This document shows, in pieces, positions 55,797 to 64,000 of a DNA stretch of 64,000 bases. Position 1 is the first letter of the stretch. The number at the start of each line of letters is the position of its first letter. The stretch comes from Halioglobus japonicus. Its GTDB lineage: Bacteria; Pseudomonadota; Gammaproteobacteria; Pseudomonadales; Halieaceae. The stretch is taken from contig NZ_CP019450.1 of the NCBI RefSeq assembly GCF_001983995.1, positions 3,348,001-3,412,000 of the forward strand, read 5' to 3'. The position numbers and the translations under genes were made by a program. The notes under the pieces were generated by a model that saw only the letters and a program-made list of their open reading frames with translations, was not told the DNA's origin and did not search any database.

Positions 55797-57103
55797 GCCT
55801 CGCGGCCCACACAGGCATAGTGGAAACCGTGGTCACGCATGGTCTGTGGTTCGTAGACATTGCGCAGATCGACAAAGACATTGCCCCGCATCAGCTCTCG
55901 AACCCGCTTGAAATGCAGGCCGCGATAGGCGTTCCACTCAGTCATTAACACGACCGCATCGGCGCCTTCTATCGTGGCATAAATATCATCGCTGTAGCTG
56001 ACCTGCGGTGGCAGCAGCTCGCGAGCCTCATCAATGCCCTGGGGGTCGTGGGCAATAATATCGGCACCGCGGTCCACCAGCTGCGGCAGAATCGTTAGGG
56101 CCGGGGCGTCGCGCATGTCGTCGGTACCGGGTTTGAAGGTCAGTCCCAAAACCGCAATACGCTTACTCGACACCGTATCGTCCAGGGCGTGCCGAATCTT
56201 GGTCACCATGCGGGCTTTTTGCGCCGCATTCACTTCCACTACCGCCTCAACAATGCGCGAGGACACACCGTACTCCTGGGCTGTACGCACCAGAGCCAGG
56301 GTGTCCTTGGGAAAACAGGAGCCCCCATAACCCGGACCGGCGTGGAGAAACTTTTTGCCGATGCGCCCATCGAGCCCCATGCCCTTGGCCACCGCGTGTA
56401 CGTCGGCCCCCACCTCTTCACAAAGCTGGGAGATTTCATTGATAAAGCTGATCTTGGTGGCCAGAAAGGCATTGGCAGCGTACTTGGTGAGCTCGGCGCT
56501 CTCCAGGTCCGTCACCAGAATGGGCGCCTCTATCAAGTTGAGGGGCCGATAAAGCTCGCGCAGCGCTCGCTCGGCGCGCTCAGACTCAACCCCGAGCACC
56601 ACCCGGTCGGGCCGCATGAAATCCCCGATCGCCGCCCCTTCGCGCAAAAATTCCGGATTGGAGGCCACATCGAAATCGGCTTCCGGGTTGGTCTCCGAAA
56701 TAATCCGCTTCACTTCCGCCGCGGTACCCACGGGCACCGTGGATTTGTCCACAACAACGGTATAGCCACTCAGGTGAGGCGCTATGTCGCGGGCGGCCTG
56801 GTACACGTAGCTGAGGTCCGCATAGCCCTCACCGCGCCGGGTCGGTGTACCGACGGCAATAAACACCAGATCGGCCTCACTCACCGCTGCTGCCAGGTCT
56901 GTGCCGAACTGCAGCCTCCCGTCATCAAGATTCCGCTCCACCAGGTTTTCGAGGCCTGGCTCATAAATGGGCATTTCGCCCGCCGCCAATCGCTCGACGC
57001 GCTCCGCGTCGAGATCGATACACATGACATTGGCGCCGAATTCCGAAAAACAGGCCCCGGACACCAGCCCGACATAGCCGGCACCGATCATGACTACATT
57101 CAT
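55793..57103 (-). CDS. ugd: UDP-glucose 6-dehydrogenase
   Basis: 436 residues, normal. The NAD-binding start is MNVVMIGAGYVGLV; GYGGSCFPKDT carries the catalytic Cys (about 260). It oxidises UDP-glucose to UDP-glucuronate for capsule, exopolysaccharide or LPS sugars. It stands alone on its strand, with no other sugar gene next to it. Upstream 57104-57246 is a short divergent region to the acyl-CoA dehydrogenase; no clear promoter. Confidence 0.95.
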   Translation of the reverse strand: MNVVMIGAGYVGLVSGACFSEFGANVMCIDLDAERVERLAAGEMPIYEPGLENLVERNLDDGRLQFGTDLAAAVSEADLVFIAVGTPTRRGEGYADLSYVYQAARDIAPHLSGYTVVVDKSTVPVGTAAEVKRIISETNPEADFDVASNPEFLREGAAIGDFMRPDRVVLGVESERAERALRELYRPLNLIEAPILVTDLESAELTKYAANAFLATKISFINEISQLCEEVGADVHAVAKGMGLDGRIGKKFLHAGPGYGGSCFPKDTLALVRTAQEYGVSSRIVEAVVEVNAAQKARMVTKIRHALDDTVSSKRIAVLGLTFKPGTDDMRDAPALTILPQLVDRGADIIAHDPQGIDEARELLPPQVSYSDDIYATIEGADAVVLMTEWNAYRGLHFKRVRELMRGNVFVDLRNVYEPQTMRDHGFHYACVGREA

Positions 57104-57246
57104 TCCTTAAAACTCCTTGGATTCCTGACCACCAGATGGCGGATGATCGCTGATCATTGTGACATTTTTTATTGGCCCGAGGGAGCATTGCTGCAGCATT
57201 CGCGAACTGGTGTAGTACGCCCACTGAAAACATCACGGATTTAGTA

Positions 57247-59022
57247 ATGCCTGACTATCGCGCGCCCCTGACCGACATGGCCTTTGTTAACAAGGAACTG
57301 TTGGGTATGGATCACTACCAGCAGCTCGACGGCTGTGAACCGCTGACTGAAGACCTATGGGACGCCATTGTCGACGGTGGCGCCAAATTTGCCGAGAACG
57401 TGCTCGCCCCGCTCAATCGCAACGGCGACGAACAGGGCTGCGATTTCGACAACGGCCAGGTCAGCACGCCGGAGGGCTTCGCCGAGGCCTTCCGCCAGTA
57501 CGGCGAAGCGGGCTGGCAGAGCCTGTCCATTCCCACGGACGAAGGCGGCCAGGGCCTGCCAGGCTCCATGAGCACCCTGCTCACTGAAATGACCGCCGCG
57601 GCCAACTACGCCTGGAGCATGTACCCGGGCCTGGCCCACGCTCCCATTACCTGCATACGCGCCGGCGGCACCGAAGCGCAGAAAGCCACCTACCTGCCCA
57701 AGCTGTATTCGCTGGAGTGGGCGGGCACAATGTGCCTGACTGAGTCCCACTGCGGCTCCGACGTCGGCCTCCTACGCACCAAGGCAAATCCCAACGGCGA
57801 TGGCAGCTATACCATTACCGGCACCAAGATATTCATCTCCGGCGGCGAGCAGGACATTACCGAGAATATTATTCACGCCGTGCTGGCACGTGTAGAAGGC
57901 GCTCCTGAAGGTACCTCGGGTATCTCCCTGTTCCTGGTACCCAAGGTCATGGTCAACGACGACGGCAGCCTCGGCGAGCGCAACGCGGTTCACTGCGGCT
58001 CGATCGAGCACAAGATGGGCATTAAGGGCAGCGCCACCTGCGTGATGAACTTCGACGGCGCTACCGGCTTCCTGCTGGGCGAGGAGAATCGGGGCCTGGA
58101 AGTGATGTTCAAGATCATGAATACCGCCCGCCTCGGCACTGCGCTGCAAGGTGTATGCCTGGGCGAAGCGGCATTCCAGGGCGCCCTCGCCTACGCCCGC
58201 GAGCGCCTGCAGATGCGCGCCCTCTCTGGCGTGCAGAATCCCGACGGGCCGGCCGATCCGATCATCGCCCATCCGGATGTACGGCGCATGCTGATGACCC
58301 AGAAAGCCCTGATCGAAGGCTCGCGCGCGTTTATTCACTGGCTGTCGCGTCTTAACGACCTGACGCAGTACGGCAGCGAAGAACAGGCCGCAGAGGCAGA
58401 CGACCTCATGTCGCTGCTGACACCAATCGCCAAAGCCTTCTGCACCGAGACCGGTGTCGAGGTCACCAATCTCGGGGTACAGGTGTTCGGCGGCCATGGC
58501 TACATTCGCGAACACGGCATGGAACAGCTGTTGCGCGACATGCGCATTGCCACCATTTACGAGGGTACCACCGGCATCCAGTCACTGGACCTGCTCGGGC
58601 GCAAGGTCATGGGGTCCGGAGGCAAATTGCTGCGCAACTTCACCAAGCGTGTTCACAAATTCTGTGAAGCCCAGGCCGGCAACAGCGCCATCAGCGAATT
58701 TATTGAGCCGCTGGCTGCCGTTAACGCCCAATGGGGTGAGATCACCATGCAGGTTGGCGAGAAGGCCATGGAAAACGCCGATGAAATCGGCGCCGCAAGT
58801 GTTGATTACACGTTGTTTGGTGGCTATGTTGCCCTCGCTTATATGTGGGCCCAAATGGCGGAGATTGCCCTGCAACAAGACGGCGACTTCTACACCGCCA
58901 AACTCGCCACAGCACGTTTTTACTTCCAACGCATTCTGCCCAGAGCGGAAGCACATGCGCGAGCAGCCGTGGCCGGCGCGGGATCCGTCATGGATCTGGA
59001 GGAATCACTGCTGCACCTGTGA
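57247..59022 (+). CDS. acyl-CoA dehydrogenase, 590-residue type with C-terminal extension
   Basis: 591 residues from ATG 57247, with the extra C-terminal domain (about 460-591) of the FadE5-like / acyl-CoA dehydrogenase-C group. The FAD and substrate motifs are MCLTESHCGSDVG and GTKIFISGGEQD; the catalytic Glu is E439 in IYEGTTGIQ. It starts beta-oxidation of medium or long chains. Together with fadH (dienoyl-CoA reductase) and the ligases it supports growth on unsaturated fatty acids. Confidence 0.92.
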   Translation: MPDYRAPLTDMAFVNKELLGMDHYQQLDGCEPLTEDLWDAIVDGGAKFAENVLAPLNRNGDEQGCDFDNGQVSTPEGFAEAFRQYGEAGWQSLSIPTDEGGQGLPGSMSTLLTEMTAAANYAWSMYPGLAHAPITCIRAGGTEAQKATYLPKLYSLEWAGTMCLTESHCGSDVGLLRTKANPNGDGSYTITGTKIFISGGEQDITENIIHAVLARVEGAPEGTSGISLFLVPKVMVNDDGSLGERNAVHCGSIEHKMGIKGSATCVMNFDGATGFLLGEENRGLEVMFKIMNTARLGTALQGVCLGEAAFQGALAYARERLQMRALSGVQNPDGPADPIIAHPDVRRMLMTQKALIEGSRAFIHWLSRLNDLTQYGSEEQAAEADDLMSLLTPIAKAFCTETGVEVTNLGVQVFGGHGYIREHGMEQLLRDMRIATIYEGTTGIQSLDLLGRKVMGSGGKLLRNFTKRVHKFCEAQAGNSAISEFIEPLAAVNAQWGEITMQVGEKAMENADEIGAASVDYTLFGGYVALAYMWAQMAEIALQQDGDFYTAKLATARFYFQRILPRAEAHARAAVAGAGSVMDLEESLLHL

Positions 59023-59054
59023 TGTTCCTTTTATGCATGGCTCAAGAGGAGTAA

Positions 59055-59082
59055 GCTGATCCCGGACGCACAGGAGATCAGC
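59055..59082 (+). other. hairpin holding the ribosome-binding site of the serine hydrolase gene
   Basis: GCTGATC and GATCAGC form a seven-base stem with a 14-base loop. The loop and 3' arm contain AGGAG, just before ATG 59084. Such a structure could limit translation initiation. It is only a visible pairing; no regulatory role is shown. Confidence 0.35.
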
Positions 59083-59083
59083 C

Positions 59084-60382
59084 ATGCGCATGCTCCGCAA
59101 GAGCCTGGAAGCACGCTTTAACCGCACCCCGCTACCGGACGATATCGATTCGCTCATCGATATCGACTCCGCCAACGAAACCGACCCGCAAGACGTCGGC
59201 CTGTCCCAGGCCGGCGTTGACGCCATCTGGCACGACACGCTCAGACTGTTCCGCACCGGCATGCATCCACTGCTCAGCCTGTGTATTCGCCGCAGTGGCA
59301 AGATCGTGCTGAACCGCAGCCTCGGCTACCAGCGTGGCGACGCGCATAGCGACGATGCGGTGATTGCCAGCGTGAACACGCCGGTCTGCCTGTTCTCGGC
59401 CTCCAAGTCGGTTAGCGCCATGCTCGTCCACCTGCTTGAGGAGCAGGGCAAAATCCACCTCATGGACCCGCTCAGTTATTACATCCCCGAGTTCGCAGCG
59501 AACGGCAAAGGCTATATCACCATCTACCAACTGCTGGCCCACCGCGCCGGCGTGCCCGGACTCGGCGAGAACGTCGATCCCTCACTGCTGTTCGACCGCA
59601 AAGCCGCAGTGGCGGCCATTTGCGCCGCAGACCCGATCGACGCCTTGGGTCGCACCTCGGCCTATCACGCCATTACCGGTGGCTTTCTGCTGGATGAATT
59701 GATTCGACGCACCACCGGCAAAACGGTTTCCCAGTACCTGGACGCTCATGTGCGCAAACCCATGGGCATGCGTTACTTCCGCTACGGCCTGACCGCACGG
59801 GATATCCCCCGCGCCGCTGAGAACCGCTTCACCGGCCTGCCCCTTGGAGGCTATATCGGCGAGACCCTGAAAAACGTGCTCGGTCTGGACTACATGGAAG
59901 TCATGGATGTGACGAACTCCGACGAGTTCATGAGCTCCGTCCTGCCCTCGGGCAACATGTACGCTACTGCCGAAGAGGCGAGCCGCTTTTTCCAGATGAT
60001 GCTCGACTATGGCAGGTATGACGGCAAACAGATCATGCAGCCGCTGACGGTGCACCGCGCCATCCAGGAAGCGGGCAAAGCCGAGATCGACGCTTCACTT
60101 AAAGTGCCCATGCGCTACAGCCCTGGCTTTATGCTAGGCGGCAGCCCCGCCGGGATCTATGGCAAGAACAGCCACTACGCCTACGGCCACCTGGGCCTGT
60201 CCAACGTGTTCTGCTGGGCCGATCCCGAGCGGGATATCTCCGTCGCCATCCTCAACAGCGGCAAACCGGTTATTGGCAGCCATCTGCTAGCGCTGCCGCG
60301 GCTACTGTGGGGGATTTCACGTCACTGCCCGCCAGTGAGGGATATGCACAAGCAATCACTGGATTTTCTGGCGTCTAGCTAG
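59084..60382 (+). CDS. serine hydrolase (beta-lactamase / class C esterase fold)
   Basis: 432 residues. The S-x-x-K motif is S105-A-S-K108, and YHAITGG is the Tyr motif near residue 195. No clear signal peptide. The fold covers esterases such as EstB and D-aminopeptidases as well as beta-lactamases; resistance is not implied. Its stop overlaps the PadR gene by eight bases. Confidence 0.87.
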   Translation: MRMLRKSLEARFNRTPLPDDIDSLIDIDSANETDPQDVGLSQAGVDAIWHDTLRLFRTGMHPLLSLCIRRSGKIVLNRSLGYQRGDAHSDDAVIASVNTPVCLFSASKSVSAMLVHLLEEQGKIHLMDPLSYYIPEFAANGKGYITIYQLLAHRAGVPGLGENVDPSLLFDRKAAVAAICAADPIDALGRTSAYHAITGGFLLDELIRRTTGKTVSQYLDAHVRKPMGMRYFRYGLTARDIPRAAENRFTGLPLGGYIGETLKNVLGLDYMEVMDVTNSDEFMSSVLPSGNMYATAEEASRFFQMMLDYGRYDGKQIMQPLTVHRAIQEAGKAEIDASLKVPMRYSPGFMLGGSPAGIYGKNSHYAYGHLGLSNVFCWADPERDISVAILNSGKPVIGSHLLALPRLLWGISRHCPPVRDMHKQSLDFLASS

Positions 60383-60926
60383 GGGCCTTTTCCACCGTCG
60401 CCAGCAGTGCGAGTGCCTCGTCGCACCAGGTCAGAAACTGCTCGCCCTGGTGAATACCCGATTGCAGGGCGAGAAAGACACCTTTGTGGCGCACCGGCAA
60501 TTCTTCGGGCGCATCGTAGTGACGTCGACGAATGGCCTCGTAAAGATACAGGCGCTGCATCACCTCTTCGCGACGGCGGCTGATCTCACCGACCAGGTGC
60601 TCCACATTGTTTTCGGTCAGGTTATAGAGTTTGAGCAGCAGCTCATCCTTGGTGGGCTGCACCTTGGTAGGGCCGAACACCCAGTCGGCCAGGGCCTCGC
60701 GACCGGCCAGGGTCAGCCCGTAGACAATTTTATTGGGCTTACCGCTCTGGTTGACCTCGCGCTTGTTAAGCCAGCCCTTTTCCGCCAGCTTACGCAGCTC
60801 CTGGTAGATCTGCTGATGGGATGCCTGCCAGAAAAAACCCATGGACTTTTCAAAGTCGCGAGCGAGCTCCGACCCAGACAGGTCAGCATCCAACAGTGAT
60901 GTCATGATTGCCTGGGCGAGTGCCAT
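60375..60926 (-). CDS. PadR-family transcriptional regulator
   Basis: 183 residues. The winged helix lies in about 1-80 (SGSELARDFEKSMGFFWQASHQQIYQELRKL, split here for length: SGSELARDFEKS and QASHQQIYQELRKL). The C-terminal coiled-coil (90-180) is of the PadR/Vir_act_alpha_C type for dimerisation. A palindrome 30 bases upstream may be its own operator. It precedes no gene on its strand, so its targets may include itself and the fadH region. Confidence 0.9.
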   Translation of the reverse strand: MALAQAIMTSLLDADLSGSELARDFEKSMGFFWQASHQQIYQELRKLAEKGWLNKREVNQSGKPNKIVYGLTLAGREALADWVFGPTKVQPTKDELLLKLYNLTENNVEHLVGEISRRREEVMQRLYLYEAIRRRHYDAPEELPVRHKGVFLALQSGIHQGEQFLTWCDEALALLATVEKAPS

Positions 60927-60955
60927 GGCAAAACTCCAACGGCGTCAGTTCTACA

Positions 60956-60969
60956 TTATCTCGTGATAA
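60956..60969. promoter_or_regulatory. candidate PadR operator
   Basis: TTATCTCGTGATAA has perfect five-base arms (TTATC / GATAA) around a four-base centre, 30 bases upstream of the PadR start. Position and symmetry fit autoregulation. The rest of the 84-base gap 60927-61010 between PadR and fadH has no terminator I can see. Confidence 0.4.
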
Positions 60970-61010
60970 GCATAGACCTTCGCCGATGGAGTGCAAAAGA
61001 TTGCAACGTT

Positions 61011-63080
<2,070 letters not shown>

Positions 63081-63107
63081 TTATGACAAGCCATTCTAGC
63101 CTCAATT

Positions 63108-63135
63108 TTGACACTGTCAAGATTAAATGTATGAT
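63108..63135 (+). promoter_or_regulatory. tetR promoter overlapping a perfect palindromic operator
   Basis: TTGACACTGTCAA (63108-63120) is a perfect 13-base palindrome, and its TTGACA is a perfect -35 box. TATGAT (63130-63135) follows with 16-base spacing, a near-consensus -10. A transcript would begin about base 63142, exactly at the ATG, so the message would be leaderless. The operator would block this promoter and, with the second copy, the fadH side. Confidence 0.6.
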
Positions 63136-63141
63136 GCCCCC

Positions 63142-63740
63142 ATGACTGAAAAGACGCGCTATCACCACGGCGACCTGCGCCGTAGCCTGCTCGATGCCGC
63201 CGCAGAATTGCTGCGTGAAGAAGGCGAAGCGGGGCTGTCCATGCGCCAGCTGGCGGCCCGGGTGGGCGTCTCGCGCACGGCCCCCTACCACCATTTCAAA
63301 GACAAACAGGAACTGCTGTGTGCCATTGCTGAAGAGGGCTTCCGGCGCTACATCGAAGTCCTGAGCCTGGATGCCGGCAATCTTTCGGAACAGCGGCTAC
63401 AGCGCTTTGTGCGCGAGTATCTGGATTTCGCACTCGATAACGTCGAATACTACGACCTGATGTTTGGCAGCCGGCTGTGGAAGTCCCCGGGATTACCGAA
63501 ACCCTGAAGCAGGAGGCCTACAGCGCCTTTAAAATGTACCTGGAACAGGTGCGCCACTGGCTCGAACAGGGCGCGGTCTCGGCGCACCTCGACCCGCTGC
63601 GCTACGCCCAGGTGAGCTGGAGCACGCTACACGGTATGAGCCGCCTGCTCATCGACGGCATTTACCTCGATCGGGAAGCCATGGGCCCGGCCTGTGACCA
63701 GGCGGCGGCCATGTTCTGGCATGAACTCAAACTGGATTAG
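63142..63740 (+). CDS. TetR-family regulator (frameshifted at 63485-63491)
   Basis: Restored length is 199 residues. The HTH is clear: LSMRQLAARVGVSRTAPYHHFKDKQELL (written in two parts: LSMRQLAARVGVSR and TAPYHHFKDKQELL). The ligand domain follows with YYDLMFGSRLW. The frame breaks at a CCCCGGG stretch; adding one C or G gives SPGITETLKQEAYSAF and joins the C-terminal half (WSTLHGMSRLLIDG). As given, the N-terminal frame stops at 63507. I chose ATG 63142 over 63127 because the promoter places the transcript start there. Probably represses fadH and itself in response to an acyl-CoA. Confidence 0.85.
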
Positions 63741-64000
63741 TCGCGTCCGCCGCAGCCTGGGCCTGCTCCTGCTGGCTTTCGCCGTAGTGGGCTGTGCCCC
63801 CACACAAACCCGACTCGACCCCGCGTCAATTCAATCAGCCAGCGCGCCCGTCTCCAGAGAGAAAACCATCGCCCTGCTCGGCGGCACCGGCATGACCGGG
63901 GGCTATCTGCTGCGCGAAGCCCTGGCCCGAGGCTATCGGATACGCTTACTCAGCCGCGCCAGCGACAGGTTCACCTACCTGTCCGATCGGGTTGAAGTTG
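63721..64000 (+). CDS. NAD(P)-binding Rossmann-fold lipoprotein (partial, cut by window edge)
   Basis: 93 codons visible, open to the right edge. The leader LGLLLLAFAVVGC has a lipobox VVGC (Cys 25), so it is a lipoprotein. GGTGMTGGYLL near residue 54 is the NAD(P)-binding glycine motif of NmrA-like/atypical SDRs. It overlaps the tetR end by 20 bases. An exported or membrane-anchored Rossmann protein is unusual, since NAD(P)H is scarce in the periplasm; a related anchored protein lies at 18583. Function unknown. Confidence 0.75.
   Translation, partial: MNSNWISRVRRSLGLLLLAFAVVGCAPTQTRLDPASIQSASAPVSREKTIALLGGTGMTGGYLLREALARGYRIRLLSRASDRFTYLSDRVEV

Noticed and set aside
56189..57244. A 351-codon plus-strand open frame opposite ugd
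   Set aside because: Shadow of the UDP-glucose dehydrogenase gene; no domain seen.
59084..60382. Antibiotic-resistance beta-lactamase
   Set aside because: The SxxK/Tyr pattern is shared by class C-like esterases, there is no signal peptide, and the neighbours are lipid genes.

Overview
The window looks like a chromosomal segment of a marine, aerobic, heterotrophic gammaproteobacterium. High GC, dense same-strand gene runs with 1-20 base overlaps, many acyl-CoA genes, two DUF3604 enzymes, a patatin with a DUF3336 domain, GspA/GspB and a c-di-GMP pair all fit the Halieaceae (OM60/NOR5) group. This placement is inference from gene content; there is no rRNA in the window. I saw no tRNA, rRNA, CRISPR array, transposase, integrase or phage gene.

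Layout. (1) 1-8750, minus strand: a likely single transcript starting with an acyl-CoA dehydrogenase, SDR dehydrogenase, alpha-methylacyl-CoA racemase and enoyl-CoA hydratase/isomerase (branched-chain or side-chain beta-oxidation). It then runs into a DUF3604 metallo-hydrolase, an MBL-fold hydrolase, an alpha/beta hydrolase and a DUF389 membrane protein cut by the window edge. (2) 8876-13933, plus: a diguanylate cyclase 3 bases ahead of an AraC regulator, then a DUF748 (AsmA-like) envelope protein; sprT follows on the minus strand. (3) 14617-18586, plus: ACAD11-like phosphotransferase, enoyl-CoA hydratase, thiolase and alpha/beta hydrolase. (4) 18583-24690, minus: AI-2E family permease, outer-membrane factor, HlyD adaptor, DUF2955 membrane protein, small K+-channel-like protein and a membrane-anchored NAD(P)-binding protein, a compact export operon. 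(5) 24912-35411: two acyl-CoA ligases, CBS protein, patatin, an RND efflux adaptor and pump, and a TesB thioesterase. (6) 35515-43074, plus: DUF1445 protein, PxpA, PxpB, PxpC, DUF4392 D-glutamate cyclase, D-amino-acid transaminase, alanine racemase and Ppx/GppA. This is the most interesting block, a probable D-amino acid / D-glutamate / 5-oxoproline pathway. (7) 43082-47735, minus: epoxide-hydrolase-like protein, second DUF3604 enzyme, then amtB and glnK with a clear terminator. (8) 48019-57103: alkaline phosphatase, gspB/gspA, M48 protease lipoprotein, EamA transporter, HD-GYP protein and UDP-glucose dehydrogenase. (9) 57247-64000: 590-residue acyl-CoA dehydrogenase, serine hydrolase, PadR regulator, 2,4-dienoyl-CoA reductase FadH, and a divergent TetR regulator with palindromic operators, followed by a Rossmann-fold lipoprotein cut by the right edge.

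A striking cross-cutting pattern is that six otherwise normal genes (DUF3604, racemase, DUF2955, D-amino-acid transaminase, HD-GYP, TetR) are each broken by one missing base at or next to a G or C run. In every case adding one base restores a full-length family member. This looks like systematic homopolymer under-calling in the assembly rather than six independent pseudogenes. I give each as one gene across the break.

No gene-free stretch reaches 300 bases. The longest gaps are 47736-48018 (glnK/phoA divergent region), 28578-28821 (patatin/RND divergent region) and 24691-24911; each is described where something can be seen.
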